In this document: positions 35,995 to 43,933 of the stretch, piece by piece
How the letters are laid out: every line of letters begins with the position of its first letter
Position numbering within the stretch: the stretch's first letter is position 1
Assembly: GCA_965223835.1 (NCBI GenBank)
Contig: CBDCXQ010000001.1
Span: 3,162,001 to 3,226,000, forward strand
Reading direction: 5' to 3'
Length of the DNA: 64,000 bases
Origin: CAVYXZ01 sp965223835
GTDB taxonomy: Bacteria; Chloroflexota; Anaerolineae; Aggregatilineales; Phototrophicaceae
The notes under the pieces: generated by a model
What the model was told of the DNA's origin: nothing
Database searches by the model: none
What the model saw: the letters and a program-made list of their open reading frames with translations, nothing else
Position numbers and translations under genes: made by a program

Positions 35995-36651
35995 TCAAAA
36001 CAAAGTGGTAATTATTCCCTCGTTATGTTCAGAAACCAAACTGTAGAAATCCCGGAGTTCTTCAAAGGCCGCGAAGATGCCCCGATATGCACCGTCACGT
36101 TCAACATCAGTCTTGTAATATTCAGGAAAAAACTTATAAACCCCTCTCATTGCATCAGGATCATAATGCTGTCGCATCTGATCTTCGGTAATTTGAGTAA
36201 ATACCTCTACGATCTGCTGAACTTCATCTGGAGGTATGTACTTTACTGCATAAAACAGGTAACGTTCTTCGGGAGGGGGATTATCAAGAACGTCGCCACC
36301 AAGAATCCCTCGTGTAATCAACTGATCGTTTGGCTGCGGTGTTTCACCCCGCCGCTCCGCAACAAGTAAATAATGCACCATATCCCAGGCGCGGCCCCAA
36401 AACAAATGTCGTTCTTTTAGGCCGGGGAAAAGCTTTTCGGTTCGTATAGCGTCTTCAGCAAATTCAATCGTGTCATTATCAACTTTTGGTCGCCCTCTCG
36501 CCTGGTACATCTTCAGCCGGGCAAGATATTCTTCATCAGCATACCTTTTGTAAAATGCTAGTGTATCAATCCAATCACGACCTTTGGCTTGTGCCTTTTC
36601 CAGCAAAACGCAATTATCGGACATGGCTTGATATTTAGCATCAATTCCCAT
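35995..36651 (-). CDS. DUF1877 family protein
   Basis: The 218-residue protein resembles DUF1877: it opens MGIDAKYQAMSDN, contains LFWGRAWDMVHYLLVAERR and ILGGDVLDNPPPEERYLFYAV, and an acidic, aromatic C-terminal half. The family is of unknown function and often found near other small DUF genes or as immunity-like proteins. The next gene (Uma2) lies 8 bases upstream, so both may be co-transcribed. Assignment is by pattern memory. Confidence 0.7.
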   Translation of the reverse strand: MGIDAKYQAMSDNCVLLEKAQAKGRDWIDTLAFYKRYADEEYLARLKMYQARGRPKVDNDTIEFAEDAIRTEKLFPGLKERHLFWGRAWDMVHYLLVAERRGETPQPNDQLITRGILGGDVLDNPPPEERYLFYAVKYIPPDEVQQIVEVFTQITEDQMRQHYDPDAMRGVYKFFPEYYKTDVERDGAYRGIFAAFEELRDFYSLVSEHNEGIITTLF

Positions 36652-36659
36652 CGGAAGCC

Positions 36660-37229
36660 CTAATCGAAAACTTCGCTCAGCTTCAACTCAAACCCCGGAA
36701 TGACCGCACCACCGGAAACAGAATCGCCTTCACCTAATGTAACCGGCTGCTTGTCCGGTTCGTATACAGTGATTCGTTTGCGCTGCGTATCAACTACCCA
36801 GATCAGTTCAACGCCGTCCGCCAGGTAGATCTCAATCTTTTCGTTAACTTCGCTATAAGTGTCATTTTTAGAGACGACTTCCACGACCAGATCTGGGATG
36901 AGTGCCAGCGGTTTCAGATGACTATCTTCGGTTTCTGCTTCATACGCGTGCAATCGTGCCTTGCGCACAAATAAAACATCCGGTATCCGCGATCCGGCGA
37001 CCCAATCCGTTTGATATTGAATAACAAAGGTTGTTTCCGTAAAAACGTCGCCATAATCATGCTCGTGGTTGTATAAAAATATCGCGTCATAAATGTGCTT
37101 AATGGCGACACTATGTCCAAAAAGGGGTGGATGCACAGGGATGAACCTTCCATTGATGAACTCGAAAGGCGCTTCATCATACCGCCGGACGAATTCTTCG
37201 ATTGTCAGAGTGTCAGTACGCTCAATCAT
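36660..37229 (-). CDS. Uma2/DUF820 family putative restriction-endonuclease-fold protein
   Basis: The 189-residue protein carries the Uma2 pattern: LTIEEFVRRYDE near the start, YEFINGRF-like FEFINGRFIPV, SRIPDVLFVRKAR with the metal-binding aspartate, and IPDLVVEVVSKNDTYSEVNEKIEIYLADGVELIWVVD with the E-x-K-like core. Uma2 genes are abundant in Chloroflexota and cyanobacteria and have a PD-(D/E)xK nuclease fold; their role is not settled. The motif residues appear intact. Confidence 0.85.
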   Translation of the reverse strand: MIERTDTLTIEEFVRRYDEAPFEFINGRFIPVHPPLFGHSVAIKHIYDAIFLYNHEHDYGDVFTETTFVIQYQTDWVAGSRIPDVLFVRKARLHAYEAETEDSHLKPLALIPDLVVEVVSKNDTYSEVNEKIEIYLADGVELIWVVDTQRKRITVYEPDKQPVTLGEGDSVSGGAVIPGFELKLSEVFD

Positions 37230-37369
37230 GGTCGCTCATTCACATGAATACCCTTCTACGATACCATTAATTTGCCGTTTTTGTCACACTCTCGAAGCTC
37301 CTTACAACAAACAGGACAACCGCCAGGGTTGCCCATGCTATTCATTATTTGATTGTTAGAACGTCAGCG

Positions 37370-37645
37370 CTAGCGCAAGCGTAACCGCTGTGGACCATTT
37401 CCCGGCAGGCGTTCAATCTCGCCCCGCGCTTCCAGGTCCAGCTTGACCGTCGTCGTATACCAGCCAATAGAGCCGTCGAAATCGGTTAAACGCTTGCCGA
37501 CTGCATCAAGCAAATCACCGAACAGCAATTCCCCCTGCTCACCGATGGCTGCCAATATCGCCTCGCGCACTGCATCATACTTGACTTTATCAATATTGAC
37601 GCCCGCTTTGCCTTCGGGATGCAGAGTCATCATTTTTATGCTCAT
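37370..37645 (-). CDS. DUF6958-like small protein
   Basis: The 91-residue protein has HPEGKAGVNIDKVKYDAVREAIL, a central helix LLFGDLLDAVGKRL and a winged-helix-like end, WYTTTVKLDLEARGEIERLPG. The pattern fits the DUF6958 family, a small fold that may bind DNA or act as a regulator. It is the last gene of the ArsR operon and overlaps the DUF3052 gene by four bases (ATGA at 37642-37645). Confidence 0.65.
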   Translation of the reverse strand: MSIKMMTLHPEGKAGVNIDKVKYDAVREAILAAIGEQGELLFGDLLDAVGKRLTDFDGSIGWYTTTVKLDLEARGEIERLPGNGPQRLRLR

Positions 37646-38061
37646 TGCTTGCCTCCTGGATTAAATTCACGGCCAACGTCAGCAACCGGTCGAAAGCGTA
37701 ACGCCGACCACGTATCATCAACTGAAATTTGTGTCACGGGCCGCCACTTCGCTGCTTGCATGACGTCCCAGCCGTGATCTCGTGTGATGTCCGTCTCTAC
37801 TTTGGCGCTTTTCTTGGGATACGAAATCCACAATACACCGCCGGTTTTCAATGCCGCCAGCGCGAGGGGGCCATCACGGTTGAGGATGTCGCTGTTACGG
37901 GCGAATAGATGCACCACGTCGAACTCACCATCACCGTCATCGAGGATTTCCACCCCTTCAGGAATCTCGCCCAGCAGCGTCAGGTAGTCGTTCGGTGCGT
38001 TGTAAATGCGCACCTTATTGCCTGACTTGATTTGTAAACGTTTTGCCAATGGATTTGTCAT
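37642..38061 (-). CDS. DUF3052 family protein
   Basis: The 139-residue protein contains NKVRIYNAPNDYLTLLGEIP, VVHLFARNSDIL, GGVLWISYPKKSAKVETDITRDHGWDVM and VDDTWSALRFRPV, a pattern seen in the DUF3052 family. Members are often in operons with ArsR regulators and SRPBCC proteins, as here. The biochemical function is unknown. The stop of the VOC gene lies immediately upstream. Confidence 0.72.
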   Translation of the reverse strand: MTNPLAKRLQIKSGNKVRIYNAPNDYLTLLGEIPEGVEILDDGDGEFDVVHLFARNSDILNRDGPLALAALKTGGVLWISYPKKSAKVETDITRDHGWDVMQAAKWRPVTQISVDDTWSALRFRPVADVGREFNPGGKQ

Positions 38062-38457
38062 TTATGCACCTTTGGGCTGTTCGACTAGAATCAGGCGATT
38101 GTCTTCCGAGTCACGAATGGTTGCAAAAGTTCCCCAGGGCTGCACATCCGGCTCTTGATCGAAGGTCACGCCTTTGGCTTTCAGGTCTGCCACCAGTGCA
38201 TTCATGTCATTTACCGTCAACGTGAGCGCCTGTGATTGCCCCACAACCTGCTGATAATGTTCCCAATTTTCATCGGGCAGATACAAAATTGCTTCGGTGT
38301 GCGCCCCTTTTGGTGCCACAGCAATCCACAGCGCTTCGGATCCCGGATAGAGCGGGGCTTCCGAGCGCAATTCAAATCCCAACACCTCCGTATAGAATCG
38401 CTTGGCACGTTGTTGATCGCTGACGAAAATCGAAACTGTGCCAATTGAGTTAATCAT
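38062..38457 (-). CDS. VOC (glyoxalase/bleomycin resistance-like) protein
   Basis: The 131-residue protein has the betaalphabetabetabeta pattern of VOC domains, with VSIFVSDQQRAKRFYTEVLGF, LWIAVAPKGAHTEAIL, ADLKAKGVTF and FATIRDSEDNRLILVEQ. Single-domain members dimerise and bind a metal or antibiotic. The typical first metal histidine is replaced (VSIFV), so substrate binding rather than catalysis is possible. It is the middle gene of the ArsR-controlled operon. Confidence 0.82.
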   Translation of the reverse strand: MINSIGTVSIFVSDQQRAKRFYTEVLGFELRSEAPLYPGSEALWIAVAPKGAHTEAILYLPDENWEHYQQVVGQSQALTLTVNDMNALVADLKAKGVTFDQEPDVQPWGTFATIRDSEDNRLILVEQPKGA

Positions 38458-38460
38458 GGA

Positions 38461-38895
38461 CTATCCTCCCTTTGCTGTGTGTTCAAGATAGGCCGGTAGT
38501 TTATCGCGCAACCCTTTGCGCCATCCCGGTCCCAGAATAAAACTCACGACAACACCGGCCAGACCTTCGAAACCCGTATGTTCCAGACGCAAATGCGTGC
38601 CGTTGTCCAACGGTTCCAATGTCCAGGTGACGGTTGTTGGCGTTTTCATCGGTCCCCCCTGCCACGTGTAAGCCAGTCGATGGGGACGGCCAACGTCAAT
38701 CACCTCACAATTGACCACACCATCGAAACCCGGTCCCGGCTCGGTGCGAAACTGAAACTTATGGCCGACAAACGGCTGGAAATCACTATCCATCAGCCAT
38801 TCACTCAGTGCGTCCGGGTCAGTCAACGCCGCCCAGACCTGTTCCGGAGAATAGGGATAGGTGCGTTCCAGAACGATGTTATGTTTCATCGCCAT
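38461..38895 (-). CDS. SRPBCC/AHSA1 domain protein
   Basis: The 144-residue protein has the AHSA1-type START-like fold: LERTYPYSPEQVWAALTDPDALSEWL, the GHKFQFRTEPGPGFDGVVNCEVI strands, RLAYTWQGG, and a final long helix after VVSFILGPGWRKGLRDKL. Such proteins bind hydrophobic ligands and commonly pair with an ArsR regulator. It overlaps the ArsR gene by 17 bases. Confidence 0.86.
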   Translation of the reverse strand: MAMKHNIVLERTYPYSPEQVWAALTDPDALSEWLMDSDFQPFVGHKFQFRTEPGPGFDGVVNCEVIDVGRPHRLAYTWQGGPMKTPTTVTWTLEPLDNGTHLRLEHTGFEGLAGVVVSFILGPGWRKGLRDKLPAYLEHTAKGG

Positions 38896-39235
38896 ATTTC
38901 CGCTCCAGATAATCGCCCAGCGAATCCAGCTTTTGATCCCAGAAACGTTCGTATTGACGCAGCCAGCGTTCGATCTCGCGTAATCCCTCCGGTTCCAGAT
39001 GATAATAGTTCTCGCGTCCGGCTTGTCGCCGCGTGACTAAACCCGCATCCAGCAAAATCGCTAGATGTTGTGAGATTGCGGGCCGACTGACTTCTTTTAA
39101 CTGCTCATGGAGATATTTCACCGTCGCGTCGCCGGTTGTCAAATAGTCCAGGATTTGCCGCCGCCGAGGATGCGCCACCGCCGTGAACACATCCGCATTG
39201 ACAGCCTGAGAAGTCTTGGTCACAATCAACACCAT
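38879..39235 (-). CDS. ArsR family transcriptional regulator
   Basis: The 118-residue protein has the winged helix VFTAVAHPRRRQILDYL, the recognition helix in EVSRPAISQHLAILLDAGLVTRRQAGRENYY, and a C-terminal helix EIERWLRQYERFWDQKLDSLGDYLER typical of the SRPBCC-linked ArsR subgroup. The usual metal-binding ELCVCDL is absent, so the signal is unlikely to be a heavy metal. The promoter is predicted so close (start near 39245) that the message would be almost leaderless. Confidence 0.9.
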   Translation of the reverse strand: MVLIVTKTSQAVNADVFTAVAHPRRRQILDYLTTGDATVKYLHEQLKEVSRPAISQHLAILLDAGLVTRRQAGRENYYHLEPEGLREIERWLRQYERFWDQKLDSLGDYLERKYGDET

Positions 39236-39251
39236 TAGAAAATCTGTTCTT

Positions 39252-39281
39252 ATTATAGGTAAGCTATGCCTTACCGGTCAA
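39252..39281 (-). promoter_or_regulatory. ArsR-operon promoter
   Basis: On the minus strand TTGACC (39281-39276) and a perfect TATAAT (39257-39252) are 18 bases apart. Both boxes flank an inverted repeat that fills the spacer. Confidence 0.75.
39258..39275. promoter_or_regulatory. ArsR operator within the promoter spacer
   Basis: The spacer is GGTAAG-GCATAG-CTTACC read on the minus strand, a perfect 6-bp inverted repeat separated by six bases. Binding here would block RNA polymerase, the usual way ArsR proteins repress themselves. Confidence 0.65.
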
Positions 39282-39390
39282 GCACTTCTAATCTATCACT
39301 CATCTGGCGTTCTAGACCATCCGGTGCAACTCAATGGCAATTCACGGATACAATAGAACCCATCGCATCCCAGGTAGAGAAACCATTTCC

Positions 39391-39840
39391 ATGACCAAAC
39401 CGCAAGTAACGATCTACACCGACGGCGGCGCAAAACCCAATCCCAATGGACCCGGCGGATGGGCCGCGTTACTCATTTATGGGGATCATCAAAAAGAACT
39501 GAGCGGCGGCGAATCCAGTACGACCAACAACCGCATGGAACTCATTGCCGCCATCAGCGCATTGGAGGCGCTCAAAGAGCCGTGTGCCGTCACGCTGTAC
39601 ACCGATAGCCAGTATCTGCAGAATGGCATCACGACCTGGCTACACAACTGGGTTAAAAATGGGTGGAGGACCGCAGCGAAGAAACCAGTCAAAAATCAGG
39701 AACTCTGGCACCGCCTCAACACTGCCACCCAGCGCCACGATATCAACTGGCAGTGGGTGCGCGGTCACGCGGGAAATGAGCACAATGAGCGTGTGGACCA
39801 ATTAGCCACCGCCGCCCGCGAAAAATTGAATGGCCGATAA
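39391..39840 (+). CDS. rnhA: Ribonuclease HI
   Basis: The 149-residue enzyme has the four active-site acids in the expected places: VTIYTDGGAKPNPNGPGGWA, NNRMELIAAISALEAL, VTLYTDSQYLQNGI and GHAGNEHNERVDQLA. It removes RNA from RNA-DNA hybrids. I use ATG 39391, directly before the beta strand; the frame is open to 39334 but without support. The adjacent aminotransferase starts 53 bases later. Confidence 0.94.
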   Translation: MTKPQVTIYTDGGAKPNPNGPGGWAALLIYGDHQKELSGGESSTTNNRMELIAAISALEALKEPCAVTLYTDSQYLQNGITTWLHNWVKNGWRTAAKKPVKNQELWHRLNTATQRHDINWQWVRGHAGNEHNERVDQLATAAREKLNGR

Positions 39841-39893
39841 GCGTATGGTATAGTCTGCGCAGACTCAAGCCACTGCTCACGGAGAAACCCTGA

Positions 39894-41066
39894 ATGCCCA
39901 CCTACGCCAACCGCGTGTCCAGCTTTGGCACGACGATCTTTACTGAAATCAACAACCTGGCCCGCGATCATCAGGCAGTTAACCTCGGTCAGGGCATGCC
40001 GGACTTTGATGGTCCGCAGGAAATCATTGACGCGGCGATTGCAGCGCTACGGTCGGGGGAAGCGAATCAATATGCCCCCGGCCCCGGTGTGTTGGCGCTG
40101 CGGCAGGGCGTCGCCAATCATGCAAAGGCGTTTTACAACATTGATGTCGATCCACAGGACAGCGTGCTGATTACCCCCGGTGCGACGGAAGCGGTCTATT
40201 GCTCGATTATGGGGCTGGTTGATCCCGGTGATGAGGTGATTATCATCGAACCGTTTTTCGATAGCTATCCGCCGGGCGTCATTATGGCGAATGCGCAACC
40301 AGTTTATGTGCCGCTGCACCCGCCCAAATGGACCTTTGACCCCGATGAGCTGCGGGCCGCATTCAACCCCGATACGCGGGCGATTATCATCAACACCCCC
40401 AATAATCCCACCGGGCGCGTTTTTACCCATGACGAATTGACGCTCATTGCTGATCTGTGCAAAGAATTCGACGTGCTGTGCATCTCCGATGAAGTCTACG
40501 AGCACTTGATTTACGATGAAGCCCGCCACATTCCCATTGCTACCCTGCCGGATATGTTCGAGCGCACGATTACGATTGGTAGCGCGGGTAAAACCTTCGG
40601 CATGACGGGTTGGAAAGTCGGCTGGGTTTATGGCCCGCCGGAACTCGTGACCGGCGTCTGGCGTTCGCACCAGTTCACCACCTTTGCCACCAATCACCCG
40701 GCGCAAAAAGCCATCGCTCATGCCTTTACGATGGGCAGCAATTACTACGAGGAATATCAGGCACTCTACACGCAAAAACGCGACCTGATGATGCAGGCGC
40801 TCGATTCTGCCGGGTTGAAATCCATCACGCCGCAGGGAACTTACTTCGTCATGGCGGATTTCTCCGACGTGTTTGACGGCAATGATGTAGCCTTCACCAA
40901 ACACCTGATTACGAAAATTGGTGTTGCGTGTATTCCGCCCTCAGCGTTCTTCAGCGCGGACCACAAATACCTGACGAAAGATCATGTGCGCTTCGCTTTC
41001 TGCAAAAGCGATGACACCCTCAAGCAAGCCGCTGAGCGCATGGCGAGACTGCGGAACAATGTCTGA
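39894..41066 (+). CDS. Class I/II pyridoxal-phosphate aminotransferase
   Basis: The 390-residue enzyme shows VNLGQGMPDFDGP, the N-binding NTPNNPTGRVFTHDEL, the aspartate in CISDEVYEHLIYDE, the PLP lysine in GSAGKTFGMTGWKVGW and RFAFCKSDDTL near the end. The pattern resembles the methionine/kynurenine-type aminotransferases (YbdL/KAT-like) rather than AspC. It acts in the cytosol on amino acids; the substrate is not settled by sequence. A DHp-like gene overlaps its 3' end by 8 bases. Confidence 0.9.
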   Translation: MPTYANRVSSFGTTIFTEINNLARDHQAVNLGQGMPDFDGPQEIIDAAIAALRSGEANQYAPGPGVLALRQGVANHAKAFYNIDVDPQDSVLITPGATEAVYCSIMGLVDPGDEVIIIEPFFDSYPPGVIMANAQPVYVPLHPPKWTFDPDELRAAFNPDTRAIIINTPNNPTGRVFTHDELTLIADLCKEFDVLCISDEVYEHLIYDEARHIPIATLPDMFERTITIGSAGKTFGMTGWKVGWVYGPPELVTGVWRSHQFTTFATNHPAQKAIAHAFTMGSNYYEEYQALYTQKRDLMMQALDSAGLKSITPQGTYFVMADFSDVFDGNDVAFTKHLITKIGVACIPPSAFFSADHKYLTKDHVRFAFCKSDDTLKQAAERMARLRNNV

Positions 41067-41337
41067 TAGCCCGCAGCGGCACCAATGGCTTGACGAGGCC
41101 TGTTTAGAACTCGAATATAGCGAACTACTAATGGGAATGCTCAGTGAAATTCGCTCACCTTTGAGTTTCGTGGAGGGATTCTCTCGCCTAATAAGGCACG
41201 AGCTTGACTTGGATTCAAATTCCGAGGAATTACATATGCTCGTTGATAAACTGATCGTCAGTGTTGATAAGCTCAATGAATTTGTTGCTGCGTATAGTGA
41301 ATGTGCCCATAAAAAGTCAGGTGAATCAACAGAATAG
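41059..41337 (+). CDS. Stand-alone HisKA-like domain lacking the phosphoacceptor histidine
   Basis: The 92-residue protein resembles the dimerisation half of a histidine kinase: LMGMLSEIRSPLSFVEGFSRLIRHELD aligns with the HisKA consensus SHELRTPLNAIIGF, with the histidine replaced by serine. A second helix follows (LVDKLIVSVDKLNEF). No ATPase domain is present. It starts within the last codons of the aminotransferase (8-base overlap, ATG 41059). A dominant-negative or adaptor role is possible. The similar protein at 43042 keeps its histidine. Confidence 0.6.
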   Translation: MSDSPQRHQWLDEACLELEYSELLMGMLSEIRSPLSFVEGFSRLIRHELDLDSNSEELHMLVDKLIVSVDKLNEFVAAYSECAHKKSGESTE

Positions 41338-41403
41338 GTTTAATTCAATGTCCTTGTATTAAATCTATTTTCATGTTCATAACTGCCTCACTATGCTATG
41401 CGG

Positions 41404-41409
41404 TATAAT
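41404..41409 (+). promoter_or_regulatory. Perfect -10 box of the toxin-antitoxin genes
   Basis: TATAAT lies 36 bases before the antitoxin GTG, with no convincing -35 box. Toxin-antitoxin promoters are usually autoregulated at such a site. Confidence 0.35.
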
Positions 41410-41444
41410 CAATTCTGAACGAGTAGCGAGGCACTAGGGCTATT

Positions 41445-41714
41445 GTGTCAGATTACATTTTGAAGCTTGACGAAACTGAAGCTGTGCATATCGTGCAACG
41501 GGCAAAAGAACGAGGTTATACGTCACCGGTGGATTACCTGCGGGCGTTGGTGGCGGCGGATGCATTGGTTGAAGTGCTGCGGGACGACTGGCGGGATGCC
41601 GATACAAGCACTAACGAAGTCGAGGCGTCTTTCCGGGAAGCCTGGCACGATGCGATGACTGGTAATATTCTCCCCATTGAGTCCCTGTGGGATGAGTTGG
41701 ACGATGACGAATGA
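41445..41714 (+). CDS. Putative antitoxin of a type II toxin-antitoxin pair
   Basis: The 89-residue acidic protein starts with GTG. An N-terminal strand-helix region (YILKLDETEAVHIVQRAKERG) may be a ribbon-helix-helix; the middle is a helix with VDYLRALVAADALVEVL, and the acidic C-terminus (IESLWDELDDDE) would bind the toxin. It overlaps the RelE/ParE-like gene by 11 bases, the usual arrangement of such pairs. Identification depends mainly on the partner. Confidence 0.6.
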   Translation: MSDYILKLDETEAVHIVQRAKERGYTSPVDYLRALVAADALVEVLRDDWRDADTSTNEVEASFREAWHDAMTGNILPIESLWDELDDDE

Positions 41715-42081
41715 ACACCCCGTTCAGGTAAGCTTCGCGCCTGCGTTTCGAAAAGATGTCAAACGGCTGCGGAAAAGATTCCCGCGCATTCAACAGGATA
41801 TTCAGCCCCTGATTGATCAACTCAAAGATGGTGATACGCCCGGCGATCAGATCCAATCCACTGGATACACAGTCTATAAGGTGCGTCTGCCCAACCGTGA
41901 CGCGAGGCGCGGCAAAAGCGGTGGCTACCGGGTAATCTACTACATACGAACCCTAAAGCAGGTCGTGCTGCTTTCAGTCTACTCAAAATCAGATCGCTCG
42001 GATACCAGCGTAGACGATATTCAGACCATCATCACAGATTTACCAGAAGACAGCGATGAAAATGGGTTTTCTACTTCATGA
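41704..42081 (+). CDS. RelE/ParE family toxin
   Basis: The 125-residue protein shows the RelE/ParE fold: VSFAPAFRKDVKRLRKRFPRIQQDI, a strand with YTVYKVRLPNRDARRGKSGGYRVIYYI and a terminal VVLLSVYSKSDRSDTS. The GGYRVIYY and YSKSDR elements are those of the mRNA-interferase or gyrase-poison family. It is 4 bases into the next gene (ATGA at 42078-42081), so toxin and threonine dehydratase translation could be coupled. A frame start at 41677 is less likely. Confidence 0.82.
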   Translation: MTNEHPVQVSFAPAFRKDVKRLRKRFPRIQQDIQPLIDQLKDGDTPGDQIQSTGYTVYKVRLPNRDARRGKSGGYRVIYYIRTLKQVVLLSVYSKSDRSDTSVDDIQTIITDLPEDSDENGFSTS

Positions 42082-43040
42082 CAACCAACGACCTCACCAC
42101 CCTATATGACATCCATGCCGCGCAACCGCTCGTGCGCGAGAACTTGCATCGCACACCAATAATTTCATCGACTGCCCTCAGCGACATGACCGGTGTGAAT
42201 CTGTGCTTCAAAGCGGAGCTATTCCAGAAGACCGGCTCGTTTAAGCCGCGCGGCATCATGAACAAGATCAGCAGCCTGAGCGACGCGGAAAAACAGCGTG
42301 GCGTCATCACCGTGTCGGCAGGCAATGCAGCGCAAGCAGTGGCCTATTCCGCAACCCAACTTGGCATCAACTCGACAGTCATCATGCCCGAAAAGGCGGT
42401 CCAAAGCAAAGCTGATGCGACTCGTGGCTATGGCGCACGCCTCATTCTTCACGGCACCGTCAAAGACCTGTTCCCCAAAATGCGCGAGATTCAAGCGGCT
42501 GAAGGACAAACATTTGTTCATCCGTTTGACGACCTGCACGTCATCGCTGGGCATGGCACACTGGGGTTAGAAATTCTGGAAGATGGCCTCATGCCGGATG
42601 TCGTCATCGTGCCAGTGGGTGGTGGCGGCTTGATTTCGGGTGTTGCAGCCTCGCTCAAACTCAGTAATCCCGCCGTTCGTGTAATTGGCGTGGAACCGGT
42701 GGGCGCACCGGGAATGACCAATGCGCTGGCTGCGGGCGAATCTCAACCGCTGGAAACCGTCGATACCGTTGCCGACGGTCTGGCCGCGCCGTTTGCGGGC
42801 GATCACTGCCTGCGCCATGTGCAGGCATTTGTCGATGAGGTCGTCCTCGTGAATGATGATAAAATCGCACAGGCCATGCGCCTGATTATGGAACGCTGCA
42901 AACTGGTGGTGGAACCCGCCGCCGCCGCCAGTTTCGCCGCCCTGTTAACCCAAAAAATTACGATTGCACCGGGCGCGCAGGTTGTGTGTGTACTTTCTGG
43001 TGGCAATGTGGATTTGAACCTGTTTAAACGAATTTTTTGA
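42078..43040 (+). CDS. Threonine/serine dehydratase-like PLP enzyme
   Basis: The 320-residue fold-type II enzyme has the PLP lysine in ELFQKTGSFKPRGIMNK, the substrate-binding TVSAGNAAQAVAYSA and the phosphate-binding glycines in VPVGGGGLISGVAASL. It lacks the C-terminal regulatory ACT domain of biosynthetic IlvA, so it is the short catabolic type (threonine deaminase or serine dehydratase-like; IlvA-type, TdcB-like). It follows a toxin gene with an ATGA overlap. Confidence 0.88.
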   Translation: MTTNDLTTLYDIHAAQPLVRENLHRTPIISSTALSDMTGVNLCFKAELFQKTGSFKPRGIMNKISSLSDAEKQRGVITVSAGNAAQAVAYSATQLGINSTVIMPEKAVQSKADATRGYGARLILHGTVKDLFPKMREIQAAEGQTFVHPFDDLHVIAGHGTLGLEILEDGLMPDVVIVPVGGGGLISGVAASLKLSNPAVRVIGVEPVGAPGMTNALAAGESQPLETVDTVADGLAAPFAGDHCLRHVQAFVDEVVLVNDDKIAQAMRLIMERCKLVVEPAAAASFAALLTQKITIAPGAQVVCVLSGGNVDLNLFKRIF

Positions 43041-43041
43041 G

Positions 43042-43329
43042 ATGGTTGATCGAACCCCAGCAGAGTTACTTACCCGTTTCCAAAACAGCGATGAGGAGGA
43101 CTTCATTCGCTTACTCGTCCACGATATTCGCGGTCCGCTCAGTGGCATGATCTCGGCCTCTAAACTGCTCAACACCCTGTTAGCTGATAATCACGATCAC
43201 GAGTCCGATCAATTGCGCAAACCTGGCAGAATACTTCAACAAACCGCTGATAATATGCGCACAATCCTCGACAGCACCATCGAATATGATCGCATCCAGC
43301 GCGGCGAACCACTTGATGAAGACGATTAA
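43042..43329 (+). CDS. Stand-alone HisKA dimerisation-phosphotransfer domain
   Basis: The 95-residue protein is essentially a DHp domain: EEDFIRLLVHDIRGPLSGMISASKLL keeps the phosphoacceptor histidine in the VHDIRGPL motif, followed by an antiparallel helix with GRILQQTADNMRTILDSTIEYDRI. There is no ATP-binding domain. It starts one base after the dehydratase stop. It may act as a phosphotransfer protein served by another kinase, or as a dimerisation partner. Confidence 0.7.
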   Translation: MVDRTPAELLTRFQNSDEEDFIRLLVHDIRGPLSGMISASKLLNTLLADNHDHESDQLRKPGRILQQTADNMRTILDSTIEYDRIQRGEPLDEDD

Positions 43330-43369
43330 CAAGCTGCTGTTGTGATTGAGGTTTGATGATTGCCCAACG

Positions 43370-43933
43370 ATGAAGGTGATACGTTTCTGGAAGCCCTATG
43401 ATGTCCTGACCAAATTCACGGACACTGATGTGCGTCCAACCCTGGCAGATTATATCAATATACCTGGTGTATATGCGGCGGGACGTTTAGACCGCGATAG
43501 CGAGGGCTTGCTCATCCTGACCGATTCGGGGAAATTGAATAAACATCTGACTGACCCACAATTCAAATTACCCAAAACCTACTGGGTTCAGGTGGAACGC
43601 ATCCCGGACCAAACAGCACTGGCACAATTGCGCAAGGGCGTGACGATCAAAGGTGGGCGCACCCACCCGGCCCAGGCTCGATTGATGGAAACGCCTCCCG
43701 AAATACCCGACCGTCCGGTCCCGATTCGTTACCGCAAAAATGTGCCTGATTGTTGGTTGGAATTGACGATTACCGAAGGGCGCAACCGCCAGGTCCGCCG
43801 GATGACTGCTGCCGTTGGGCATCCCACGCTGCGGTTGGTGCGCTGGAGCATTGGCCCGATCACCTTAGCCGGATTGCAACCAGGTCGCTGGGAGTATATT
43901 GAACAACAGTCTATAAACCGTCTCAATCTCTAA
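43370..43933 (+). CDS. RluE-like rRNA pseudouridine synthase
   Basis: The 187-residue protein lacks an S4 domain and has the RsuA/RluE core: FWKPYDVLTKFTD, the catalytic aspartate in VYAAGRLDRDSEGLLILTDSG, and EGRNRQVRRMTAAVGHPTLRLVR. The final segment has PGRWEYIEQQS. It modifies a uridine in 23S rRNA. ATG 43370 is chosen because it begins the conserved strand; no ribosome site is obvious. Its last bases overlap the minus-strand hypothetical gene. Confidence 0.88.
   Translation: MKVIRFWKPYDVLTKFTDTDVRPTLADYINIPGVYAAGRLDRDSEGLLILTDSGKLNKHLTDPQFKLPKTYWVQVERIPDQTALAQLRKGVTIKGGRTHPAQARLMETPPEIPDRPVPIRYRKNVPDCWLELTITEGRNRQVRRMTAAVGHPTLRLVRWSIGPITLAGLQPGRWEYIEQQSINRLNL

Noticed and set aside
37300..37345. 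Tandem CAACC...GGTTG stem as a mobile element end
   Set aside because: Only a bulged short stem is visible, with no direct repeat or transposase.
40047..40904. 285-codon minus-strand frame
   Set aside because: It is antisense to the aminotransferase with intact PLP motifs.
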